DNA of 63,458 nt, taken from contig CANBFE010000023.1 in the NCBI GenBank assembly GCA_947367855.1, positions 1 to 63,458 on the forward strand, written 5' to 3'. Shown in pieces: positions 52,934 to 61,839 of this stretch. Position 1 is the stretch's first letter. The number at the start of each line of letters is the position of its first letter. The notes under the pieces are model-generated. The model did no database searches, was not told where the DNA came from, and worked only from the letters and a program-made list of their open reading frames with translations. This stretch comes from an uncultured Lachnospiraceae bacterium. Lineage in GTDB: Bacteria; Bacillota; Clostridia; Lachnospirales; Lachnospiraceae. The translations under genes and the position numbers were made by a program.

Positions 52934-55288
52934 ATGGAACACAGAGAAACAACACCCAGGAATGAAACGATTGGCACAATACACGATAAATCAGGTGAGA
53001 ATTTCACACCCCAATATCAATCCGTCAACAAGTCCGTCCGCAAGAAGGACGCCATGCAGCTGCTGTTGGGAAAACCGGTGTACATGGATGACATCACGCC
53101 CCGGGAGGCCCTGGCGGTGAAGCTGCTGCGCAGCCCCTATCCCAATGCCATTGTGCGGGAGATCGACACCGAGACTGCAAAGAAGGTGCCCGGGGTGGAG
53201 GCTGTCTATACCTGGGAGGATGTACCCCAGACCCGGTTTGCCATTGCGGGACAGACCTATCCGGAACCCTCCCCCTACGACAGGCTGATCATTGACCGTC
53301 ATGTGCGGTTTGCGGGAGATGTGGTGGCCATCATTGCGGCGGAGACGGAGAAGGCGGCGGACAAAGCCATGAAGCTGATCAAGGTCAGCTATGAGGTACT
53401 GGAGCCGGTTCTGGATTTCCGAAAGGCAAAGGACAATCCTGTACTGGTGCATCCCGAGGAGGACTGGTTCCCTCCCTGTGAGGTGGGCGGCTCCAACCGG
53501 CGGAATCTGGTGGCCAGTGGGGCGGAGTCCCAGGGGGATGTGGACTCCGTGATGGCGGACTGCGAAATCCAGATAGACCGCACTTTTCACACAAAAGCCT
53601 TTAACCAGGCCATGATGGAGACCTTTCGGACCTATACGGATTTTGACCGCTATGGGCGGCTCCATGTGGTCACATCCACCCAGATTGTGTTTCACTGCAG
53701 GCGGATTCTGTCCAGGGCCCTGGGGATTCCCAAGAGCAGGATACGGGTGGAGAAGCCCAGGATCGGAGGCGGTTTCGGCGCAAAACAGACGGCGGTGTGC
53801 GAAGTCTATCCTGCCTTTGTGACCCTGAAAACCGGAAAGGCGGCAAAGCTGATTTATACCAGGGAGGAGGCACAGACTGCAGGCTCTCCCCGGCATGAGA
53901 TGGAGATTCGAGTGCGCCTGGGAGCGGACCGGGACGGCAGGATTCGGGCTTTGGACCTCTATACCCTGTCCAATTCCGGCGCCTACGGCGAGCACGGGCC
54001 TACCACGGTGGGACTGTCCGGACATAAATCCATTCCCCTGTACACCGGCGGCCTGGAAGCGTACCGTTTCGGCTATGATGTGGTTTACACCAATACCATG
54101 GCGGCAGGCGCCTATCGGGGATACGGCGCCACCCAGGGGATTTTTGCCCTGGAATCCGCAGTGAACGAACTGGCGGAGAAACTGGGCATGGACCCCACGG
54201 TGATCCGGGACAGGAATATGGTGCGGGAGGGCATGGTGATGCCTGCCTATTATCATGAAACCGCCAATGCCTGTGCGTTGGACCGCTGCATGGAGCATTG
54301 CAGAAAGATGTTTCACTGGGAGGAGAAATACCCAGTGCGGGAGATGGGCGGCGGCAAAGTCCGGGTGGCGGGTGTGGCCATGGCCATGCAGGGCTCCTGC
54401 ATCTCCAATGTTGACGTGGGCTCCGCCACAGTGAAACTGGGGGAGGACGGCAGCTATCAACTGCTCATCGGGGCAGCGGATATGGGCACGGGATGCGACA
54501 CCATTCTGGCCCAGATGGCGGCGGAATGCATGGAATGCGATGTGGAGGATGTGGCCGTGTTCGGCGCGGATACGGATGCCTCTCCCTATGATTCCGGCTC
54601 CTACGCCTCCTCCACCACTTACATTACCGGCAAGGCCGTGGAGAAGGCCTGCGGGGATTTGAAGAGGCGGATTTGTCACATCGCGGCGCAGATGATGGAC
54701 TGCAGTCCGGAGGAAGTGGTTTTTGAGAGAGACAGAGTCCGCCGGATAGGGGCGGACCAGGAGGTGAGCCTGACGGATATCGCCTACAGAACCCAGTGCT
54801 TTGGGGGAGAGGCCGCAGAGGCAACCGCCACCCATTCTTCCCCGATGTCCCCGCCTCCCTACATGGTGGGAATGGTGGAAATCGAATTGGACAGGCAGAC
54901 AGGCCAGGTAACCGTATTGGACTATATGGCGGTAGTAGACTGCGGCATTCCCATCAACCCCGCCCTTGCCCGGATTCAGGCGGAAGGGGGCATTGTTCAG
55001 GGAATCGGCCACACCCTGTTTGAGGATATTCATTTTGACAAAAGGGGCTGTCCCGGGGAATCCTCTTTCCTGCAGTATAGGCTGCCCACCCGTCTGGACA
55101 TGGGACGGCTGAAGGTGGAATTTGAACACAGCTATGAGCCTACCGGACCTTTCGGCGCCAAATCCATCGGGGAGATTGTGATCAACACCCCTGCTCCGGC
55201 CATTGCCCACGCCATTTACCGGGCCACAGGGGTCTGGCACAGGGAACTGCCCATCACCCCGGAGAAAATCGTGATGTCAGAGCCTTGA
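52934..55288 (+). CDS. molybdopterin-binding catalytic subunit (xanthine dehydrogenase family)
   Basis: 784 residues. Contains the Ald_Xan_dh a/b hammerhead (MDDITPREALAVKLLRSPYP), the cofactor motifs GGGFGAKQ, AYRGYGATQG and a glutamine-rich segment, and the catalytic Glu in GAKSIGE near the C-terminus. It hydroxylates purines such as hypoxanthine/xanthine, or another N-heterocycle; the substrate is not proven. Context with xpt and NCS2 supports purines. The ATG at 52934 follows GGAGGT. 135 bases after the FeS gene. Confidence 0.88.
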   Translation: MEHRETTPRNETIGTIHDKSGENFTPQYQSVNKSVRKKDAMQLLLGKPVYMDDITPREALAVKLLRSPYPNAIVREIDTETAKKVPGVEAVYTWEDVPQTRFAIAGQTYPEPSPYDRLIIDRHVRFAGDVVAIIAAETEKAADKAMKLIKVSYEVLEPVLDFRKAKDNPVLVHPEEDWFPPCEVGGSNRRNLVASGAESQGDVDSVMADCEIQIDRTFHTKAFNQAMMETFRTYTDFDRYGRLHVVTSTQIVFHCRRILSRALGIPKSRIRVEKPRIGGGFGAKQTAVCEVYPAFVTLKTGKAAKLIYTREEAQTAGSPRHEMEIRVRLGADRDGRIRALDLYTLSNSGAYGEHGPTTVGLSGHKSIPLYTGGLEAYRFGYDVVYTNTMAAGAYRGYGATQGIFALESAVNELAEKLGMDPTVIRDRNMVREGMVMPAYYHETANACALDRCMEHCRKMFHWEEKYPVREMGGGKVRVAGVAMAMQGSCISNVDVGSATVKLGEDGSYQLLIGAADMGTGCDTILAQMAAECMECDVEDVAVFGADTDASPYDSGSYASSTTYITGKAVEKACGDLKRRICHIAAQMMDCSPEEVVFERDRVRRIGADQEVSLTDIAYRTQCFGGEAAEATATHSSPMSPPPYMVGMVEIELDRQTGQVTVLDYMAVVDCGIPINPALARIQAEGGIVQGIGHTLFEDIHFDKRGCPGESSFLQYRLPTRLDMGRLKVEFEHSYEPTGPFGAKSIGEIVINTPAPAIAHAIYRATGVWHRELPITPEKIVMSEP

Positions 55289-55300
55289 GCCGGTGCCAGG

Positions 55301-55326
55301 ATACCAGGGGGTTTTGCCCCTGGTAT
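55301..55326 (+). terminator. strong hairpin after the molybdoenzyme operon
   Basis: ATACCAGGGG (55301-55310) pairs perfectly with CCCCTGGTAT (55317-55326), loop GTTTTG. No T run follows, so terminator activity is inferred from position and stability. Confidence 0.55.
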
Positions 55327-55336
55327 TCTGCCATAT

Positions 55337-55444
55337 AGAAAGGAACAGAGCCGTTTACGGTAAAAGTCCCTGTGCCATTTCGTCACCACAGACAGTTGTG
55401 GGCCAATCTGCATGTCTCTGGCAGTCACGGCTCTGTTCCTTTCT
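55337..55444. repeat. 108-bp element with 18-bp perfect terminal inverted repeats
   Basis: AGAAAGGAACAGAGCCGT (55337-55354) is exactly complementary to 55427-55444. The 72 bases between contain further pairings (CCACA/TGTGG near 55386-55402, GCCA/TGGC near 55412-55423), giving a branched fold. No ORF of note. Could be a small non-autonomous mobile element or a structured RNA. Confidence 0.8.
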
Positions 55445-55633
55445 GTTGTATGAATCTTCTAATGATTGCCTGCCTTTTGATTTGCGGCGAAGCATTGGGA
55501 TGCAGGGAAGTTTCGGAAGGAATACCCACAGGAGACAGAGGGAGAAACAGAAAGAAATATAGAAATAAGAAATATAGAAATAAAAAATATAGATAGAACA
55601 ATGGAAAGAAAAACAGAAAGAAAGGAAGCTGCT

Positions 55634-57022
55634 ATGAATGCGGAAATTGATATAAGCGCCGTAACCCTGCAGACTGCCAGGCTCACGCTCCGCCCATGGA
55701 GGGAGACAGACCTGGAGGATTTCTATGAGTATGCCTCCGTGGACGGTGTGGGACAGATGGCAGGTTGGAAGCCCCATGAAAATAGAGAGGAATCCAGGGA
55801 AATTCTGGGGCGGTTTATGGAACATAAGAAAACCTTTGCCCTGGAATATCAGGGAAAGGTGATCGGTTCTCTGGGCATTGAAAAATACAACGAAGAGAGG
55901 TACCCGGAATTCGGGGAAAAGAAATGCCGGGAAATCGGCTATGTTTTGTCGAAAGACTATTGGGGACGGGGACTGATGGCGGAGGCAGTGCAGGCGGCGA
56001 TTCGCTATCTTTTTGAGGATGTGGGACTGGATGTGATATTCTGCGGGCATTTTCTGTCAAACGGACAGTCGGCCCGGGTACAGGAGAAGTGCGGGTTCAG
56101 ACATTACGCATATGGTCAGTTTGAGACCAAAATCGGAACCGTCCATGAGCATGAGGTGAATCTGCTGACAAAAGAGGAGTGGGAAGGCGGTTATGGCTGC
56201 AGGCTTCTTTTATTTGATCTGGACGGTACTTTGCTGCGCAATGACAAAACCATATCTCCGGCTGTGCTGAAAGCAGTGCGGGATTGCCGGGAAAAGGGCA
56301 TGCGGATCGGTGTGGCTACGTCCAGGGGGGAACAGAATGTCCTGTCTTTTCTGGAGGAACTGGCTCCGGACCTGTTGATTGCCAGCGGTGGGGCAGTGGT
56401 GAAATATGATGGCCGCTGCCTGTACAGGGCCGAGTTTTCCGGGGAAGAGACGAAACGGATGATTGGGCTTGCCAGGGAAGTATGCGGGCCTGACTGTGAG
56501 ATTACCATTGATACCATGAATTCCCACTACTGGAATTATCGGGTTGATCCGAAGAAACAGTACCCTGATTGGGGGAACAGTATTTATACGGATTTTAAAG
56601 ATTTTGAAGAGCCTTCCCTGAAGATGTGCGTGGAGATCTTTGAAGAAGAACAGGCAAGACGGCTTTCAGGACTTCTGGATGAGTGCGACTGTGTCCGCTT
56701 TTCAGATGGATACTGGTATAAATTTACAAAAAAGGCGGCTACAAAAGAGCAGGCGATTTTGAAAATATGCGCTGCATGGGGAATTGGGACAGAGGAAATC
56801 GTGGCCTTCGGGGATGATTATGCGGATATGGGAATGCTGACCCTGTGCGGTAGAGGCATTGCCATGGGGAATGCGGTGGATGCAGTGAAGGAAAAAGCGG
56901 ATCTGGTCATCGGCAGCAACGAAGAAGACGGAATTGCGGAATATTTGAACCGGCAATACCTGGGAAACAGCGTTCCGGAATCGGCCCGGGGGCAGGACCG
57001 GAAGCCGGGAAAAGGAGAATAA
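55634..57022 (+). CDS. GNAT acetyltransferase - HAD hydrolase fusion
   Basis: 462 residues. 1-185 is a RimJ/RimL-like GNAT domain (LTLRPWRETDLEDFYEYAS, GYVLSKDYWGRGLMAEAVQA, VQEKCGFRHY). 190-450 is a Cof-type HAD phosphatase with motif I LLLFDLDGTLL, motif II ATSRG and motif IV FGDDYADMGML. These domains are usually on separate proteins. The linker is short and without frameshift, and the HAD half has no ribosome site of its own. The ATG at 55634 follows AAAGGAAG. First gene of a three-gene run with a methyltransferase and MATE pump. Confidence 0.82.
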   Translation: MNAEIDISAVTLQTARLTLRPWRETDLEDFYEYASVDGVGQMAGWKPHENREESREILGRFMEHKKTFALEYQGKVIGSLGIEKYNEERYPEFGEKKCREIGYVLSKDYWGRGLMAEAVQAAIRYLFEDVGLDVIFCGHFLSNGQSARVQEKCGFRHYAYGQFETKIGTVHEHEVNLLTKEEWEGGYGCRLLLFDLDGTLLRNDKTISPAVLKAVRDCREKGMRIGVATSRGEQNVLSFLEELAPDLLIASGGAVVKYDGRCLYRAEFSGEETKRMIGLAREVCGPDCEITIDTMNSHYWNYRVDPKKQYPDWGNSIYTDFKDFEEPSLKMCVEIFEEEQARRLSGLLDECDCVRFSDGYWYKFTKKAATKEQAILKICAAWGIGTEEIVAFGDDYADMGMLTLCGRGIAMGNAVDAVKEKADLVIGSNEEDGIAEYLNRQYLGNSVPESARGQDRKPGKGE

Positions 57023-57023
57023 G

Positions 57024-57704
57024 ATGCTGAATCAAAAAGGATTTGACCTGTGGGCGGATGGATATGACGAGAGCGTGGGCCTTTCAGACGAGGAGGGCAC
57101 CTATCCCTTTGCAGGCTATAAACAGATATTGAACGAAATATACAACAGAGTGTTGACGGATCAATGTGATTCCGTTCTTGACATCGGCTTTGGCACCGGA
57201 ACCCTGACCAGGAAACTGTACAGTCAGGGCTGCCATATTTGGGGGCAGGATTTCTCGGGGAAAATGATGGAACTGGCAAAGGAAAAGATGCCGGAAGCGG
57301 CGCTGTACCAGGGAGATTTTTCAAAGGGACTGGCGGAGGAACTGAAACGGAACCGATACGATGCCATCATTGCCACGTATTCCCTGCACCATCTGACCGA
57401 TGGGGAGAAGGCCGGACTGATCGAAAATCTGCTGTCCCTGCTGCGTGAGGGCGGATGCCTCTACATCGGGGATGTGGCATTTGAAACACGCGCAGAGATG
57501 GAGCGGTGCAGCGCATGGATCGGCCAGGAATGGGACGATGAGGAATATTATTTTGCAGCAGACGAATGGATGAAATTATTCCCGCAGATGACATTCGAAA
57601 AGTTCTCATTCTGCGCCGGACTGCTGTCCTTCAAAAGCGGAACGCTTTCCCGGAAAGAGAGAGGAGAAACCAATGGAGAATCAAACCATACCACAGGAAA
57701 ATAA
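57024..57704 (+). CDS. class I SAM-dependent methyltransferase
   Basis: 226 residues. SAM-binding motif VLDIGFGTGTLTRKLY, motif II WGQDFSGKM and motif IV YDAIIATYSLHHL. It begins one base after the GNAT-HAD stop and overlaps the MATE gene by 32 bases, so all three are one operon. Substrate unknown. Confidence 0.87.
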   Translation: MLNQKGFDLWADGYDESVGLSDEEGTYPFAGYKQILNEIYNRVLTDQCDSVLDIGFGTGTLTRKLYSQGCHIWGQDFSGKMMELAKEKMPEAALYQGDFSKGLAEELKRNRYDAIIATYSLHHLTDGEKAGLIENLLSLLREGGCLYIGDVAFETRAEMERCSAWIGQEWDDEEYYFAADEWMKLFPQMTFEKFSFCAGLLSFKSGTLSRKERGETNGESNHTTGK

Positions 57705-59049
57705 AATGGGGGTCATGCCCATAGACAGGCTTTTGCTGTCGATGTCCCTGCCCATGATGATTTCCATGCTTGTGCAGGCGCTTTACAATATTGTGGACAG
57801 CATTTTTGTGTCCAGAATCAACGAATATGCCCTTCGGGCCGTATCCCTGGCATTTCCCATCCAGAGTTTGATGATTGCCGTGTCCGTGGGCACCGCGGTG
57901 GGAATCAATGCATTCCTGTCCAGGACCCTGGGGGAGAAGGAATACCAGAAGGCCAATACCATTGCGGCCAACGGGGTTTTTGTGGAACTGATGAGCTATG
58001 TGGTATTTGCCCTGGTGGGCATTTTCGCAAGCCGCCCGTTTTTTGCCAGTCAGACCGCCATTGAACAGGTGCGGGAGTATGGAACCACTTACCTGACCAT
58101 CTGCTGTACTGCGGGTATCGGTATCTTTATGCAGGTTACGTTTGAGCGTCTGCTGCAGTCCACGGGTAGGACTTTCTATGCCATGATTACCCAGGGCGTG
58201 GGGGCGATTATCAACCTGATTATGGACCCCATTCTGATTTTCGGGTATTTCGGGATGCCGGAAATGGGGGTGGCGGGGGCGGCCGCAGCCACGGTACTGG
58301 GACAGATCGCCGCTGCGGTACTGGCCATTGTGTTTAATGTGAAAGTAAACCGGGAGATTCATCTGTCTTTCCGGGGATTCAGGCCGGATAAAAAACTCAT
58401 TGCAGGGATTTACAGGGTGGGCATTCCTTCTATTATTATGCAGGCCATCGGCTCTGTGATGACCTACGGCATGAACCTGATTCTGGAGGCTTTCGGCACG
58501 GCCCAAACCGTATTCGGGATTTACTTTAAGCTTCAGAGTTTTATCTTTATGCCTGTGTTCGGCCTGAACAGCGGCATGGTGCCCATCATTGCCTACAATT
58601 TCGGCGCGGGCAGCAAAGAGCGGGTGGTGCGGACCATGAAGAGCAGCATCAAGTATGCGGTGGGTATCATGCTGGCAGGTCTGGCGGTGATGGAGCTGTT
58701 TCCGGCCTGGCTCATCGGGCTGTTTGACGCGGAGGCGTCGTCGGACCTTCTGGTGATCGGAATTCCCGCCCTGCGGATTATCTGTTTGAGTTTCTGCTTT
58801 GCAGGGTACTGCATTGTGGTGGGAAGCGTATTCCAGGCCCTGGGAAACGGCGTATACAGTATGTTGGTATCCATCGCCAGGCAGCTCTGTGTGCTTTTGC
58901 CTGTGGCGTGGCTGTTCTCCCTTAGCGGCAATGTGAATCTGATCTGGTGGGCCTTCCCCATTGCGGAACTGGTGAGCTTGAGTTTGAGTACCTATTTTCT
59001 GATGCGGATCAACAGGGACATTATTGTCCATATCGGGGAAGAGAAATAG
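57673..59049 (+). CDS. MATE family efflux transporter
   Basis: 458 residues with 12 hydrophobic segments. Signature regions: SLPMMISMLVQALYNIVDSI and SRTLGEKEYQKAN, plus the second-half SMLVSIARQLCVLLPVAWLF. A second MATE protein, different in sequence from the one at 17849. GGAGAAACC precedes the ATG at 57673. It shares an operon with modification enzymes (acetyl-, phospho- and methyl-group chemistry), so export of a modified compound is a reasonable guess. Confidence 0.9.
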   Translation: MENQTIPQENKMGVMPIDRLLLSMSLPMMISMLVQALYNIVDSIFVSRINEYALRAVSLAFPIQSLMIAVSVGTAVGINAFLSRTLGEKEYQKANTIAANGVFVELMSYVVFALVGIFASRPFFASQTAIEQVREYGTTYLTICCTAGIGIFMQVTFERLLQSTGRTFYAMITQGVGAIINLIMDPILIFGYFGMPEMGVAGAAAATVLGQIAAAVLAIVFNVKVNREIHLSFRGFRPDKKLIAGIYRVGIPSIIMQAIGSVMTYGMNLILEAFGTAQTVFGIYFKLQSFIFMPVFGLNSGMVPIIAYNFGAGSKERVVRTMKSSIKYAVGIMLAGLAVMELFPAWLIGLFDAEASSDLLVIGIPALRIICLSFCFAGYCIVVGSVFQALGNGVYSMLVSIARQLCVLLPVAWLFSLSGNVNLIWWAFPIAELVSLSLSTYFLMRINRDIIVHIGEEK

Positions 59050-59053
59050 GAGA

Positions 59054-59812
59054 TCAGGTCTTCGGATTTGGGGATTGCTGTTTCGGAAGCGTTTTTGTCA
59101 GAACAAAAGCATATGCCGCAACCAAAATGAAGTTTACGGCAGAGAAAAGAATGCGTTTTTCTGCGGTAAGCGCCGCCTCATTGGCAAAAACGCTGACGGC
59201 ATTATTGACCGAATGGGCAGCAATACAGGGAAGCAGACTGCCCCCGCCATAGAAAATAATCACAAAAAGGAAACCGCAGGCAATGGCGCTCACGATCTGC
59301 CAGAGATTGGCCGTTATATCCATTCCGCTGCCGTTGAACAAATTCAGGATATGCCCCAGACCAAAAGTGACACTGGAGATGAGCACTGCCGTTTTTACAT
59401 TCTCTTGTGCCAGGGCTTTGAATAAAAAGCCTCTGAAAATGACTTCTTCCAGAAAGCCCACGCAGAGCATGCTTAGGATATGACAGGCTGTGTCCGCTGC
59501 CGGATAATTTACGGCAATTCCAAACCAGAGGTTGTGGGACATGAACAGCAGCAGCGGGAGATACCAGAGAAACCTTCCTGCCGGAGAATGGGGGCTGCAT
59601 AATCCATAGTACTTTGTCAGGCCCTTTTTCCGAATCCACAGAAACAGCATGACTGTGAGAAGGGAATTGCATATAAGAGACGCAGAACTGTGGATACCTA
59701 TGGCCTCCGACAGGGGATTGGCCAGTGAGTTTAAAGCACAATAAATGCCAATCCATACCAACGCAAAAGTAAGTTCATTCTTTTCAAACAAATCATCCAA
59801 CCACTTTGTCAT
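59054..59812 (-). CDS. CPBP-family intramembrane metalloprotease-like protein
   Basis: 252 residues, about 7-8 hydrophobic segments. The CPBP (Abi) motifs are complete: EEVIFRGFLF (Glu-Glu and Arg), FGLGHILNLF (His) and AAHSVNNAVS (His, Asn). Members cleave prenylated or membrane substrates; some give bacteriocin immunity. The ATG at 59812 follows GGAGGA, itself just after a GCCGCC/GGCGGC hairpin. Downstream of the TetR gene in the same direction. Confidence 0.87.
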   Translation of the reverse strand: MTKWLDDLFEKNELTFALVWIGIYCALNSLANPLSEAIGIHSSASLICNSLLTVMLFLWIRKKGLTKYYGLCSPHSPAGRFLWYLPLLLFMSHNLWFGIAVNYPAADTACHILSMLCVGFLEEVIFRGFLFKALAQENVKTAVLISSVTFGLGHILNLFNGSGMDITANLWQIVSAIACGFLFVIIFYGGGSLLPCIAAHSVNNAVSVFANEAALTAEKRILFSAVNFILVAAYAFVLTKTLPKQQSPNPKT

Positions 59813-59879
59813 GTGAATCCTCCATGCCGCCTTTGGCGGCTTAAATAGAAATGAAAAACGCAGTTTTTTGTGCGCTTTG

Positions 59880-60000
59880 GCGCAAAAGCAATCAGAATTT
59901 GAAAGTCTGCTTTCACAGTTGTACCTCTTTGTTCGCTCTGCGCAATACCAATGAGAAGTTGAAAGTCTGCGTTCATACTTCGTCCTTCTGTGATGCTGAA
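59880..60000. repeat. imperfect 60-bp tandem repeat between CPBP and TetR genes
   Basis: Two units start at 59881 and 59941; about the first 35 bases align well (CGCAAWASCAATSAGAA then TTGAAAGTCTGC). Unit 1 contains the dyad TGAAAGTCTGCTTTCA. Unit 2 covers the last codons and stop of the TetR gene, so the duplication began in coding sequence. A perfect hairpin GCCGCCTTTGGCGGC lies at 59826-59840. Confidence 0.6.
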
Positions 60001-60545
60001 ACTGCCCCCCGGTACGTCCGTTCCAGATGAGCGGAAACAACGGTTTCGTCAAACGCAAGCGAATTATTTGCGATGAGACTGGCGTAGCCGTGGGCAAATA
60101 GTGCAATCGTTAAAAACACTTCTTTCATTTGGAGTTCCTTCATCCCGGTGGCTTCCTGCATGGCAGCAAGAATGGGTTTCAGTTCCCGGGAATCGATCAT
60201 TTCAAGCAGACTGTTCTCCGCCGCATACCCGGATTGAAACAGAAAGCGGAACAGATGCGGCTCCTCAATGGCAAAACGGATATAGTTCAGCCCTATGGCG
60301 AGCATAAAATCTTCTGCCTGCGGGTCAGCTTTCATCAGATAGCCGGTATGGTACCTGTCTGTTTTTTCATAGACCACTCTTTTCAGTTCCTCAATCGTTG
60401 CAAAATGGTACATCACCGGCTGCGTGGAACAGTTCAGCTTTTTTGACACTGTCCTTGCATTGATGTTTTCCGCCCCTTCTTCCCGGGCGATTTCAAACCC
60501 GGCGTCAATAATCATATCTCTTGTAATCTTTGCTTTCGGCGGCAT
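59973..60545 (-). CDS. TetR/AcrR family regulator
   Basis: 190 residues. N-terminal HTH: ITRDMIIDAGFEIAREEGAE, then RTVSKKLNCSTQPVMYHF. The C-terminal ligand domain is helical and not assignable. It probably represses its own promoter at the GTTATATAAC site and may control the CPBP gene downstream. The start ATG is preceded by GGCAGG/AGGAAATC. Confidence 0.88.
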   Translation of the reverse strand: MPPKAKITRDMIIDAGFEIAREEGAENINARTVSKKLNCSTQPVMYHFATIEELKRVVYEKTDRYHTGYLMKADPQAEDFMLAIGLNYIRFAIEEPHLFRFLFQSGYAAENSLLEMIDSRELKPILAAMQEATGMKELQMKEVFLTIALFAHGYASLIANNSLAFDETVVSAHLERTYRGAVSASQKDEV

Positions 60546-60573
60546 TTTGATTTCCTGCCTTTATATAATTGTT

Positions 60574-60616
60574 GTTATATAACATTCATTATATATCATT
60601 CCGCAGGTATTGTCAA
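60574..60616 (-). promoter_or_regulatory. TetR promoter and operator
   Basis: Minus strand TTGACA (60611-60616), 17 bases, TATAAT (60588-60593). Immediately downstream is the perfect 10-bp palindrome GTTATATAAC (60574-60583), placed to block initiation: a likely autoregulatory site. Confidence 0.7.
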
Positions 60617-60700
60617 GGACTGAATAGGAGCGTGTTTGAACATTCCGAAAATTCATTCCCGCTTTCTGTCAGAAAGCAATTTTCAAATACGCTTTTGTTT

Positions 60701-61222
60701 ATGACAAACAAGGAAGTCCGGATCATGTTTGAGCAGATGATAGAGAGCTGGTTCGCGGACTATAGGTCGGCCTACAATGCATTTATCAAGGCGATACTGG
60801 CTGACGACAAAAAGGCGATGAATGTCTATATGAACCGGACGGCTCTGGCTACTTTCAGTTTCTTTGACACAGGAAATAAGCCGTCGGAAGCTGCAGAACC
60901 GGAGCGGTTCTACCACGGTTTTGTGCTTGGGCTGATGGTAGATCTGGCAGACCGGTACCGGATTACCTCCAACCGGGAGAGCGGCCTGGGCAGGTACGAT
61001 GTAATGTTGGAGCCTTTGAGAGCCGGGGATCCCGCCTTTGTGTTGGAATTCAAGGTGAGAGATCCGGAGGATGAGGCGGCATTGGCGGATACCGTGTCGG
61101 CTGCGCTGCGGCAGATTGAGGAGAAAGCATATGATATGGAACTCGTAGCCAGGGGGATTTCTCCGGAGCGGATCCGGCATTACGGATTTGCTTTTGAGGG
61201 GAAGACGGTGCTGATTGGCTGA
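60701..61222 (+). pseudogene. C-terminal fragment of an AAA_9/DUF1703-type ATPase-nuclease
   Basis: 173 residues from the ATG at 60701. Matches the C-terminal half of the common Clostridial AAA-ATPase-like/PD-(D/E)XK proteins: NKEVRIMFEQMIESWF, FYHGFVLGLM, then GRYDVML and FVLEFKV with the nuclease Asp and Glu-x-Lys. The N-terminal ATPase (about 300 residues) is missing, and upstream sequence is the TetR control region. No good ribosome site. Probably a remnant, although the nuclease domain itself looks intact. Confidence 0.65.
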
Positions 61223-61299
61223 AAACCGGGGCAGGTGTGTTTCAGGGTTGGACGTTCTAAAGAGCATCCAACCTGACTCACAATTCGCAAAACCCGCGC

Positions 61300-61839
61300 T
61301 CAACGCTCTGCCATATATTTCTGTATTTCATCAGAAGTCAGCTTCCGGATCTGGGTATTGGGATATTCTTTGTATTCCTCAACCCTGAACACAGGGGCCA
61401 TGCCGTTACAGGTTTTTCCCTTATTCTTTTTTAGATATAACTCCAGATCCTGGTCAGATGCAAATATTTTGTATGCAGCTCTGCCGTTTTGACTTCTTAT
61501 TTCATAGATACCGCAGGTGGTTTTCCTGCTATAGTCAGCGGTACGCAGATATAATTTTGCAATTTTCAATGATTGAAAAGGAAAATTCCACCTTTGTAGT
61601 CCTCGGTTTGGGTCATGCTCAATGCATATGCACCTCCCACAGGTTCCGCATATATACTGTGTATGATGTTCCAGACAATCGAAAGGATTTAATAAGGGGG
61701 TACTCCTGTTTTGAGCCGTATAGCATTCTTTACACATTCGGCATACTCCTTCTAAAACTGTTATATCTATTCCCTTTTCGGAAAAGTGTTCCAACGATCC
61801 TTTATAAGCAGCAGTGTCTTGTATTCGCGTTGGTTCCAT
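61300..61839 (-). CDS. Cys-rich zinc-finger-like protein, unrecognised
   Basis: 179 residues from the ATG at 61839 (GAAGGA 8 bases upstream). Residues 32-75 hold CRMCKEC, CLEHH and YICGTCGRCICIEHD, seven Cys and several His that could bind two metals. The C-terminal 90 residues are alpha/beta (YEIRSQNGRAAYKIFAS). Its first 73 bases overlap the end of the NUDIX gene in another frame, so translation is probably coupled. No family recognised. Confidence 0.6.
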   Translation of the reverse strand: MEPTRIQDTAAYKGSLEHFSEKGIDITVLEGVCRMCKECYTAQNRSTPLLNPFDCLEHHTQYICGTCGRCICIEHDPNRGLQRWNFPFQSLKIAKLYLRTADYSRKTTCGIYEIRSQNGRAAYKIFASDQDLELYLKKNKGKTCNGMAPVFRVEEYKEYPNTQIRKLTSDEIQKYMAER

